Source: Rhynochetos jubatus
Taxonomy: Eukaryota; Chordata; Aves; Eurypygiformes; Rhynochetidae
Direction: 5' to 3'
DNA length: 64,000 nt
Assembly: GCA_027574665.1 (NCBI GenBank)
Contig: CM050653.1
Span: 39,258,118 to 39,322,117 of the forward strand
Part shown: in pieces, positions 14,001 through 26,000 of the stretch
How positions within the stretch are numbered: the first letter of the stretch is position 1
Layout of the letters: each line of letters begins with the position of its first letter
Position numbers and translations under genes: made by a program
The notes under the pieces: generated by a model
Told to the model about the DNA's origin: nothing
Databases searched by the model: none
The model's input: only the letters and a program-made list of their open reading frames with translations

Positions 14001-17000
14001 CATAAATCATTTTTCCCATATCAATACTCCCGATCTTAGTTTCTATCTGTCGTCGAGGAAATAGGGCAGTTCTGCCTCATCAGGTAGGGGAGTCGGCTCG
14101 GAGAGGAGCAGGCTAGTCAGTTAGTACGTGTTTATAGAGGGAGCAAGTGCTTTGATCTGTGCAAGTTTGTTTATCAGATTGTTCCAGTCCTTTCATAAGC
14201 ATGTATCAGATTCCTATAATGTGGTTCCTAAAGGAACAGCCATCGGACTGCAGCTAAACTGATGTGTAAATTATTCTCAGAAAGGGATGGTTTACTGAAA
14301 TGAGTAGCCTGCATAATCTGAATTTGTTACTTAGGAAGCATTTCTGATTTTAACTTAAAATTCTTTAAAATTTTAACAGTTTGGGTTTTTTTAATCCCAC
14401 GCTGCTGTTTGCATTCTAGTTGGTGTCTTGATAATTGCACTCTTGGAGGGTGTACTAGGTCACAATCACCTTCTGAAAAATGGTGTCGGAGGCCAATGTG
14501 GCTTTGCACAAGGGGCAAACGGAGCATACGTTTTTATGTATATGTCCATGTTGGGCTGCTTTGTTCTGGAGGACAGAAGCTGGTGAGAATAGCTGGTGTT
14601 ACTCCCATTGTCATCCTCTTGCAGTGCAGAAAAACAGCTTAACTTGTGACATTTAATCTCGCCCCCCTCTGCTTTGGGCTGTAGTGTAGCTTCATCTATA
14701 ATCAGGGTTGCTCCCTGGCTGTGTTGGGCCTGTAATTCCTCACGTTCCCACCCACCAGTGCTGGTTACTGACACTTCAAGCATTTTATAGCCTCTGCTTT
14801 TTGCTTTGAGGAGTGCAAAGCACTCAGAGAAAAGGGAATAAGCAGCGATATTTCAAGGAGATGAAATGGGGAGATTAAAGTGTCTTTTTATGGAAATTCA
14901 TGTCAGTGTCAGCTTTACCATAAAAGAATAAAAAAACCAAGCCCTGAGCCTTAAATGTAAAACTTTAAATTATCTGAAATGCATATATAATAGCAAGGTT
15001 CCACATGGTGCTTCTGAGACTGTGCTTTAAAAGTCTGCAAATCAATGAAATAAATAGAATACATCATAGAACTGAGCACGATGGATCATTCAATCAGTGA
15101 TGGGCTGGATGCTGCACCCCTGGCTGTCTTCAAGGCCAGGCTGGATGAGGCTTGGAGCAACCTGGTCTAGTGGAGGGTGTCCCTGCCCATGGCAGGGGGG
15201 CTAGAACGAGACAGTCTGTAAGGTCCCTTCCAACCCAATTCTCTTATGCTTCCATTGCTCTGAAATTCCAGTTTGTTTCATCACTTCACTTTCCAACTTT
15301 TTTTAGTTGGGGTTTTTTTTTGAGAGGCTATTTGGAAATGTTGTCCTAAACTAATCAAGTAAGTTTTTGTTTGTTGGGGTTTTTTTAATAGTCTTAATCT
15401 TGAGCCTTTTCTACGTAGAACTATATTGTAACATGGGTATACTTGATTTCTTTCAAGGCCCTTTTTTAACTTGTGTACAAACATCCGTGTTTATAGATGG
15501 ATTGTCTATTCTGATATCTTTTCAATGCTTGCATTTCAGAACATTGATCTCCATGCGCTGACTGGTTGGATACCTGAAAGGATGGCTATGCACTCGGACA
15601 ATCAAGCTTTCAATAAGGACAGTACTTTCAGAATGCTTTATCAGAGGTAGAAGTTGGTTCTTTCCTAAGCAATTAAAATGCTTGCCGTGTAGTAGCTGTG
15701 TTAGCATTGCAGAAGCAGTACAGTCACCACAGATCCTTCAAAAGAATTTTGATACTAGCACCACTTGTGCTTTATAAAACATCCATTTGCTTTCTGGAAG
15801 AAGAAAAATTGAAGCATTGGTGGCTTTGATAGAACAGAAAAGTAAAACATCGTGGAATTTTGTTTGAGGTGATTTTTCTTCTTTACATTTGAAAAAAAAA
15901 AAAGCCCATTTCTTTATGAAGAAAATAGAGTCAGAGAAGAGCAGCTTGGAACCAATATACAAGTTTAAAGTGTTTAAAAAGTAGAAGGAGGTGTGTTCTG
16001 TGTTCCCCAGACCTCTGGCATTGATGTGCTGTCCTTAGCAAGCAGATACAATATGGCACTTCTCATCATCTCACAAGGTCTAGGTCATTCTGCCCCATTA
16101 GTAAATCTCTCAGAGGAGCAGCAAAAGTCTGTCAAAACTGCGGTGTTGATCTTCAGACTCGCCATGACAATTCGGCTTGTGGTGAAAGATACAGCTCTAA
16201 TTTATAGATGCCAGCTAGTTAGTTCTTTGTCTTTCAAAACGGTTTTGTGCAACCAGTTTCTTATGTGATTCAGTGCAGTAGAAGGGGAGATGCTGTTGAC
16301 TGAAACACCTGCAGTCACGATGAAAGAGCATGGTGACTCTCCCCCGAGTGTGTTTTCAGTAGGTTAGGAGCTGTCGGTTGGTTGCTAACAGCTTTCCAGA
16401 TATTCTGGCCTTGCAATTTGGAGGCGTGACTGCAATGAGGAGGGGATGTAGCCGTTACAGCATCACTGCTGTTCAGCTGTGCTAGGCTGAAAACGTGCCG
16501 ATCCATAGCCCAGTGACCCTGTAAGCTGTCTGGGGATGCTGAGCACGTACCTGCATTTCACTGTGGGCTGGGAAATGCATTGGCATGTCGTCACAAAAGG
16601 AATTGTTGCAAAATTAACAATTGTGATTCAGAGCAATCGCAGAACCCAGTTGTTGGGACTTGACAGTTCAGACCCTCTAAGGCCTATGCTGGGAGACACA
16701 AAACGTCAGTGTAAACACCTGCTGAAGTGTAGTAGCGTGAACTTCTCATTCTTGAAGTTTTGGGAAGCTCCTTGAGAATCCTGGGAGTGTGACAGGTGTT
16801 AATTTTCTGTATGCAGTGATTGGCTAAGTGTTGGTGAAACCACGTTTGTGTTCAGCTGAAGATCTGTGAAGAGTATCATGAATAAGTGACACAGATTGAA
16901 CTTCAGGTCCATATATGCTGATTTTTATTTTAAAGTGAAAATAAGAATTTTTCACTTAAAGCCAATACTTAAATACTGAAAGAAAATAGTTCCACTTTCT

Positions 17001-20000
17001 CAAGCTCTTTCAGGAGTGATTTCTGCTTACAAAAGCCCCTGTATTCCAGTTTATAAAGCAAGGTGACGTTAGTGGATAGTGTAAAAACATACTGTTACTG
17101 TGTCTGGCAAATGTTAGCTTGCAACTTGCAAAGTTTCAATTAAACTATTTTTCGCCTCTTTACGAACAGATTTCACAAGGGAGATGTCCTCATCACAACA
17201 GCAACAGGGGTGATGTCTGAAGAGGAAGGGGAAAAATGGGGTTTAGTTCCAACTCACGCCTATGCAGTCTTGGATATAAGAGAATATAAGGTATCGAGTA
17301 AAACTGAAGATGTTTTCAGATGCCTCTTTGAAACCTGTGTCTGTGATGGGCAGCTCCTGGGTTGTTTTGCTCTAATGGCTTTTGTAGTTTGTTTTCATGT
17401 TTCTGGAATTTCATTGGGAAATTCCAGAAAACTTAATGATGCTGTATTTCCTTGAGCTATGGGTCCTTATTCCATGGTAATACAAATATAAAAATTACCT
17501 TGGCAAGACATATTACTTTGTAAATTGTTGTTAGCAATTTTATCTTGTATTTGTTTAGGGACTTCGGTTTCTTCAGTTGAAAAATCCCTGGAGCCACTTA
17601 CGTTGGAAGGGACGATACAGCGAAAATGACACAAGAAATTGGACCCCAGATTTACAGAAATACTTGAACTTTGATCCCAGAACAGCTCAGAAAATAGACA
17701 ATGGTAATAAGGGTTATAAAGTCACCATCTCTTCAGATAATGTTGATTTGTTTTTTGGTAGGTGGCGTATCCCTGCAGGAAAGTGGAAGAAAATGCTTAA
17801 GCACAAGGAGAAAGGGAATGAAACAAAAAGTTTAGGGCATATTTGTATATTCAAAACTGTCATTTCAGGTTTGTCTGGGATTTAAGTACTCTGGACTGTT
17901 TAATACATCCCAAATTCATTGACAAGAAGTTACCTCTTGGCTTAGGTGTTGCACTCTCAGGATCTGGGCACGGGGGAGTTCAGTACAAAGATAACATTCT
18001 GACAATAAGCTGCGTAATGCTGCTTTTTAGTATGTGAATAGCATTGTCTTGAGGATTTTTCCTCCAACATTTGCAAATACATATCAGCATGCCTAGTGTA
18101 ATGGGTATTTAAATTTGTCTTGCCTATGTTTGAGGCTGTGCAGTGCAGGTAGGTGTGTTGGTTTCTTTCCCTTTGCATTATGGGAATATGTAAACAAATC
18201 CTTATATACATTTCATTTCCAGTCGTAAGAGTAGATTGAGATCTGTCTTTGAGACGGTGGCACTGCTACATCACTGTCCAGAGAAACCACTTGGAATGCT
18301 GCCCAGTGTTGTCCTGTCCCATCCCATATTCCCTAGGGACCAGCGAGTGTGGCACCTGGAAAGCTGGTGTGGGCTTGCTGGTGGAAGGGCAGGCTGCTGA
18401 CAGCTCAGAAATTCTGCACAAGCTGCACTTTACATTCAGAAAGAGTTGTCTGCTCTCTTCAGTGTCCTAGTTGCTGTTTGTTTATCTCTGAGGGAGCCCT
18501 TTTCTTCTGTGCCACTCTATTCTGACAGCAGTATGCATCTGACATGACGAGGCCTGAACCATAGGCCTCAAACCAAGGTTGACTTCTGAGTGATCCTAGA
18601 AGTTGACTTCTGAGTGAACCCCCTGACCAGCATCCTATCAGCATGAAATACGACTATGGGAATATCCAGTGAAACCATTAAATAAGGAACATACCTTTTT
18701 GGACCCTAAACCTAGACAAACAGGAACTCCTCAGATGCGTCCAGAATCCTGGCTGGATCTGGGATGTGCCTGAGTGAACTGAAGCCAATCTGCTAGGTGT
18801 TCCCTGCTTTTTTTTATATGATTTGTTAGACTCTATAAAAGCAGGACCCTCTCACAGCGATGACGGAGCCTCACCTACGAGTGGACGCACTGCGTAGGAC
18901 TCCCAGTTGCCGGGAAAGGTTCTCCGATCCTTTGCTGTGACGGGGCTCCCCAGCTGATGCACGGATCTGAATGATGGTGAAGTATTAGGGCAGTTGGTGG
19001 TGTATCTTTAATCACTATCACTACCTTTAGTAATGATCAGGTGCACCACCTTGCTTATGCTTTCTGCTGCTTTAAAGTAAAATCAGCTTATCTTTTTAGC
19101 TTGGTGCCTGTGCCCTTTCTGCTGACCCCATCAGTTGGCAAAAAGCACCCAAACCCATTAAATCGTAGCATTTAATGGTGAGCCTCATGCAAATGTGTAA
19201 GAAACTTTTGATTTAAGTATAAGAATAGCAGCCCTGGCTTTGTGACGGTTACGAGAGATTAGCTCGTTATTTATTTCCTGATTCGTTCAGTAAAGAATTT
19301 CTCTGTGACATCTAGTACTTAACATTTATATAAAATTACCTTAATAAATTTAGGGGAGTTGTTTCTTCTGGCTGCATTTACATTCTGCTCTTGCCCAAAC
19401 GTATAGCTCTTCTGACTGCTTTTTGGTTTTAGTGCTGCAAGATGTGCGAAGGCCTCTGTCAGAGCCTTGGATGAGGCCGTTACCTTTGGAGAGTTGGTTT
19501 CATCAGGAATCTGCCAGCTTGCAGGCGTCCTTGTTGGCTGGAGTCATGATCAAGGGAGCTATGGAGAATTAGAATAAATGCTTGAGAATTCCGTAAGGAT
19601 GGAGCAGATTCAGGGTGCTGAAGCAAGTCAGGGGGGTGTTGGATGAACTGCCTTAGAAACACCTTCAGACGTGCTCGCGTGTTGATCGCACACTCGGTTG
19701 TGCTGGATGACCACTGGAGGAGGTTGTTGAATTGGGGAAACCTGTTTGAATATGTACATTTTGGGGTGGGTGTTTCTTTGGTTTGTGTTTTTCTTTTTTT
19801 TTTTTTCAGAAACCCAGGAGAGGGGAAGGCAGGTCAATTAATCAATGGTGTCCCTTTCAATACAACAGACTCTCATGTCTTCGGCTTAGTGCTTGAGCAC
19901 GAAAAGCATTCTGACAGCTTCAGAAAGTCCCTGATGATCAGCAAAGACGGACTTGTTCATCTTGGTTTCATTTGTTTGCTTTGGGGGTCCAGTTTAAATT

Positions 20001-23000
20001 CAGAAATTTGGGCAGTGCCGATGTTACTACTCAGTTTTACAGAAACGTGGTTTTATCTAAGCTAGATCGCTTGCCTGGAAAGAGACTTGAAAAACGAGTA
20101 ACATCAAAGTGTCTGGTAAGGAAGCAATAACAGCATTTCCTTTTTAGGCATTTTCTGGATTGCCTGGGAGGACCTGTGCCAGTACTACGATGTGATTTAT
20201 CTGAGTTGGAACCCAAGTCTCTTTAAAGAATCTACGTGTATTCACAGGTTGGTCTGAGAAACACAACCTTTGTGTCAATACCTGACTAAATTCTAGTTCT
20301 GACGTGGTGTTCCCTTCCATCCGTTCTTCCTAGTTGCAGCTGAAAAGGTTGGACTCCAGCCACGCTCCCTGGAGCCTGACTTTACGCTTTTAGATTCTAA
20401 GCCCAGGCTTTTGGTTTTGGCTACGTCTGTAGCGTCGTTGAAACTCCTGTGACCTTTTCGATGATGCTGTGGACCTAAGGTTGCGTAACCACGTTCTGAC
20501 CTCAGTCCCACATCTGTTGGAATGGAAATCGGATTTTTGCACCGTCTGTGTTTGGTTTAAGCGATCACCAGACGGTGCTGGAGTGACCTAGCTTTTATTT
20601 GGAGTTTGTTTGCCTGGGCAGTTGCGAGTTATTTCTACGAAAACTGGCTAGCCTGAGCTCCCTGAATGGCTCAGGTGTTTTTCTGCGTTGTGTAACCACT
20701 GTCGTAGACACCTGCAGAACATGACCCTTCAGTAGCGTTGTTATCTATAATGGATAGCTCTGTACCTATGTAGGGCTTGGAGTTCATTTTCAAAGCACAA
20801 ATTAGCATGCTATTCATCTAATAACGTGCCTGTATTGCTCTCAGTACGTGGGATGCAAAGCAAGGTCCGGTGAAGGATGCCTACAGCCTGGCTAACAACC
20901 CCCAATACAAGCTCGAGGTCCAGTGTCCGCAGGGTGGAGCTGCCGTCTGGGTTCTGCTTAGCAGGCACATCACAGATAAGGTACCGCCTTCCTTTTCGGG
21001 TGTTTTCTGTATTACGGGGTCTAGAGCATCTGTAAATCTTTTTATATAGTTGTCTGTGTTGTTGGTATGTTACTGCTTATATTTGCACGTTCAAGTATCT
21101 ACACCCTTGTATAGGTCTTTCTAATTTGGCGGGTACACACGAGATAAACCTGGAGTAAAAATTGAGTGAGGTGATTATATTCTCCACCATCAAGGTGATG
21201 AAGTAATTCTGAACTGTTACAAGTGAAACTAGTGGCAGTGTGTCTGTTTCACTTTTTTTTTTAATAATTGGATCAGGTATCTGAGTAAACACAAACACCA
21301 GATCGTACCATGCGGTGATCAGAAGAGGGGAGAGAATTCACACTTGATTCTGCTGAAGCATTAGTTACATTCCACAGAAGTGTCCAACTCTCCTTCCTTC
21401 GTGTTTTTTGTAGGACGACTTTGCACACAATCGGGAATTCATTACGATGGTTGTATACAAGACTGATGGCAAAAAAGTGTACTATCCAGGTTAGTGTGCC
21501 TTGCTTGTCAAGGTGATGACGCTGGAAACAAGTGAAGACTTGCAAAGGGGTTTGGGGAGAGGGAAGGCACTGTGGGCTCTCAAACTGGCTGCCTCACTCT
21601 CAGGTCAGTCTCCCAGAACGGTTGTTTAGCCCTGTTAGACCACCTTCCGCAGTCTCGCTGAAGGGGTAGACCGTGCTGTACGCCTTGGAAGCGTGCTAGG
21701 GGTGCTCCACAGTCCTGCTGACGCTTACCTCGGCACGGCGTTTTCTCTGTCGTTCTGTTTATTTTGCAGTGGCAGTAGTTAATTAATGCAGAGGGAACAG
21801 ATGTGATGTGATGCTTCTGTTTATCTGATAGCGTAATTATTTCCCACGTTTGTGAAACGATTGAAAGGTTTACAGCTTCCCCTAAATGGATGTAATCAAG
21901 GTTAATTGTTCTATGAATTTGGCTTAGCAAGGCCTTGAGGTACAGCAGAAAGACATGGTTCAAAGTATGAAGTACGGAAAGTTCAAGAAAACAGTGTAGA
22001 TGTTCAGAGCAGGACTCCTGGTCATTGCAGGTCAGGTTCTACTCACCCTGAGAGGAAGGGGCTTGGCTTCTGGAGCTTTGCTGTAGCTGCGAAAACGCCC
22101 TGTGTGCGTGTTATTTCAGGGGAGAGCAGACCTGAAACATAGCTTGGGAGAGGGCAAGGAAAGGCGATGCCCAGGCTGAACGGGTAGGGTGGACCGCAAC
22201 TTTAAGGGGGAACTATTAATGTATTTTTGTTCTTTACATCGAGTTAGAGGTCTCGGTGTAAAAACATTCCTTGGAAGAATTCAGTGAAGGTGCACCCTGG
22301 GACACATAGGATTTGGCCTGTTGCTTTTACAGGTAGGGAACCTCTTTAGAACCAGGCTTGCATGCGGGCAGCTGCTCATGCAGCAGGTAACAGCAACAGG
22401 TAATTAGAGCAGCTTTTAAAGCTCTCTTCAACAGAGAGTGGCTTTTATGGGATATTTTTCCTATTGGAATAGCTGGCAAGGGTTGCGTGGTTCATCCCTG
22501 GTCTTGTTCGGTGAACTCTGCCAACCAATTCCTTAGAATCCAAGCTGTCCCTGCGGAAAGCATCTGTTGAGACCTGACCAAATCATCATCTGTTGTTGCA
22601 AGAGCTGATAGTGTTAAGGCATCTGCTTCTCCTTCCAGCCCGGGACTGCTTGTGGTGTTTCTAGCAGTGCTTGTTCTGCGCCTGTGTCTTACTGAAAACA
22701 TTCGGTGGGCAAAGCAAACACGTTTGGCTAGCGGAGGGGATTGTTGGGCTGTCCTTGGAAGAGACAGTCTTCCTTCCAGCCAGACCACTAGCGAGAACCG
22801 GATGATTCGTATGTCTTGTCTCGCTACCAAACTCTTTGATAAACTTTAATCTCGTGAGCTCAAACTCATTTAAAACCTTTTTCCGTGGCAATGGATTGGT
22901 CAAGCTGCAGTATTATTTTTACCATCTGTTAAAATAACATCAGTACAAAGCAGGTTAATCCTTTGGCAGTGAGGCTGGGATTTCCCATTCCTAAGCTTCT

Positions 23001-26000
23001 CGTTGTTTTATATTAATCCTTTCCTCTTTCCCATGTTGCTTTGTGGCAGAAAAGGACCTGATCCTGGGTTTATTTCAGTGATTGGCTAGACTTGTCCCTG
23101 TTTTGCTGAATTTAAAAGAAGTCTGGAAAGAACCCGTTAGAGGCCAGATAACAAATGGCATTGTCTAACTGTAACAGCAACTATTTGGGACGTTGATAAT
23201 ACGTACCGGGATACAGCCACGTCTGTGTGATGACCACGAGAATTTGGAGAGAGGGACAGTCTAACCTGAGTTCCAACAGTCTGACTTCCCCGGCAAACCT
23301 GACCGACGCAAAGTCGCTGTTCACCAAGCTGAGGGAAAAGTGTTCACCCTGTTCTTTTTCAGCCGATCCTCCTCCGTATATCGACGGCATTCGGATCAAC
23401 AGCCCGCATTACCTGACCAAGATAAAGCTGACTTCCCCAGGGCCCCATACGTTTACCCTGGTGGTGTCCCAGTACGAGAAACAGAACACCATCCATTACA
23501 CCGTCAGGGTACGTAGCGTTGATTCCGTAACGAGCGTCAACAGTCACACTCGGAAGCGTCCTTCATTTGCAAGTTTGATACTCCAGCGTACGTCTGGATG
23601 GATATCGTTATTTTGGGGAGGGAGGCTAGGAAAGATGGAGCAGGACCGCGGGATTAAGCGCTTGGTAATGTTCTCCATTGTAGTTAAGACAATGTAGTGC
23701 GCTTGGGTTTAGTAGACATTTTAGTCATTAATGAGCTGAAAACAACTTTTCTTTCCTAGAGTAAAGAATTGTGTGTGTACAGGCAGAGAGGAATGCTAGA
23801 TGTCTCCCTTTGTCACTGCAAAAGGAACATGCAGATTGTTTTAATCTTTCTTTTTTTCCATAACAACGAAGTAGAACCAAGTCTCGTTAGTCCCAGCACT
23901 ATTCCGGATTTTGAGTTTCCGACGGGGTCGTGCGATGCGTAATATGTGTACTTAACAAGTATCTAAAAACGGTGTGCAGGCAATGCTGCTTTTTTTAACG
24001 TGTCGTGATTTCAGCTGAAAAGTGCAAGACCAATGTGTGACCAGCTGCTGCTTTTACACCACAGGTGTATTCCTTGTGCAAGTTCACCTTCTCCAAGATT
24101 CCTACGCCTTACACCACTTCCAAGCGGGTAAAGAAATGTTTTCTTTTATGGGTCACTGGATAATAATTCTGATTTGGCTTTTCCGTATTTGCAATGTACG
24201 AGGCCTTTAAATATAATCTGATATTACAGCTCAAAAATACCAGTTTATGCCATTTTCTAACAAATGAAACTTCCTCACTAAAGCTTAACCTAAGCGTGAG
24301 TAGCACAAGACCAATCCTGTACTCAAGTTACACGCAATTAGCCAAACGCTTAGCTGCCCTGTTAGCGTCATTCGTACCCACGCTGTAAAACCTTTGTCGA
24401 GTGGATGGGCCTTTAGCGTAACAACCTGTGCCCTAACAGGTAATTACTCTGCAGAGATCAGATTGTGCCAGGACTGCTGCAGAGTAAAAGCCCTGCAAGT
24501 GCGCTGCTCGCTCTCCCTTGGGAGAACTGCGTGGTTTTCTTGGGAAGAACCCTTGGCAGGATGGGACGAAATCGGCAGTAGCAAACCAAAGGCACCAGCG
24601 GCAAGACTGTGCCAGACATCCCTTGAGTTAGGATGGTGGTGTCACCCTATGTTATTGTTCCCAGGTCTTGCTGAGACCTCTCCAAGGTCTGTAGTCACTG
24701 GGACGAGCACGCACGCTGCCGAACGCCATCAGGGCGCTATACCCACGGCGTGTTTCTCGTAGGAACGCTCCCTGTGAGAGTACAGCAGCAGGGGCAAGAG
24801 TAAAAAACCTGACTGAAACGAAGTCGGAAGCCCAGGCAGTTTTGGGACCAGCTGCTGTTCAGATTCAGCTGTCACCGTGAGCTGCAGCTACACCTTCCGC
24901 TGCAGCAGAAATACAGGATGCTGTAGCTTGCATGTGTGTTCAGGCACTGGCAATTTTATCCCGCAGAACGAATCAACCAGCAGTTGTAGTTTTTCATCTC
25001 TGTACCCACCACCACGCCCCCGGCAATCCTACTGTAGGCAGAAGCCTTCTGTGCGAGCAGTAACCTCTTCAGGAGAGGAACAGGGCTAGATTGAGCCACA
25101 GTGGAACAGTCCCTTTGCTAGGGCACTGGTGCCTGAAGCCAAGGATTGCATTCTTTGTGCGGGCAGGGGGGTCGTGCTGGCCTGCTGCTGGGCTCTGGAG
25201 TTCAGTGTTCTGTACCGGCTGTTGTTTCCACAAGAGCTCCTCGAAGGGAGTCTGTTCTGGAGAGCGGCAGGTGGCCAGAGAGAGTTCTGGGAACAGCGAG
25301 GCGACGTGCTTAGTACTTCCAGAAACCATTGTCGCTTGTTGCTCTTGGGCTTGCTCTGCGGGAATGCTTCAAGGCCAGGCTGGATGAGGCTCTGAGCAAC
25401 CTGGTCTAGTGAAGGGTGTCCCTGCCCATGGCAGGGGGGTGGGAACTGGGTGGTCTTCAAGGTCCCTTCAACCCAAACCATTCTGTGATCCTATGAGGTC
25501 AAAAACTCTTGGAAGGTGACCAGCCTGTTTGAGGCAGGACACCTGTTTGATGTCACAGTAGGTTTCAAAGGAAGATTAACTCTGTGGGAAGCTGTTAATT
25601 CTTTGAAGATGTCTGTCTGCTATTCAGACGAAAGGCGTGCTCTGCCTGTCCGAGGCTGGCCCTGTCTTTCTGGTCAGGGGTACTAATTGACAGGTCACCA
25701 CGGAAAGCAACTTGTTAGGTGCCTTAGGCTGAACTGGAGCGGTCACCTCTGGAGCTCACCAAGCCACGGGGGGGGATTCCTGGAACTATGTGCAGCGGAG
25801 GTGGAAAAAGGCCTGGAAAGCAAACAGCAGGCGGCAGGTTTGGGCCCCTGGGTAGTAGCACAGAGGGGGGCGGTGGGGGAGAAATTCTGCTTCCAAACTT
25901 GCCACGTTTGAGGCTTTGGGACACGATGTGAACAAATTAAATCACAGGAAAAAATGTTGCTCCTTGCTGGTTTGAGAAAGGGGAGGGAGGTAACGCCGGA

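Larger units (their letters stand above)
18490..19165 (+). mobile_element. Probable solo LTR of an endogenous retrovirus-like element
   Basis: The region has promoter-to-terminator order: TATAAAA at 18834-18840, a GC-richer segment with paired short motifs, AGTAAA at 19076-19081, then GT-rich text (cttggtgcctgtgccc) near 19100. This TATA, R, polyA and GT-rich order is typical of an LTR. No gag/pol/env text lies beside it, so it would be a solo LTR. Edges, target-site duplication and family are not resolved from sequence alone. Confidence 0.45.
17704..20147 (+). other. CAPN7: CAPN7 intron 13
   Basis: 2,444 nt, the longest CAPN7 intron after intron 18. It contains a probable solo LTR (about 18490-19165) with a TATA box and a polyadenylation-like signal. 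Confidence 0.75.

Noticed and set aside
23227..23697. 156-codon open frame around CAPN7 exon 17
   Set aside because: It is exon 17 plus in-frame readthrough of flanking intron; family sequence and GT/AG sites define 23363-23508 as the real exon.
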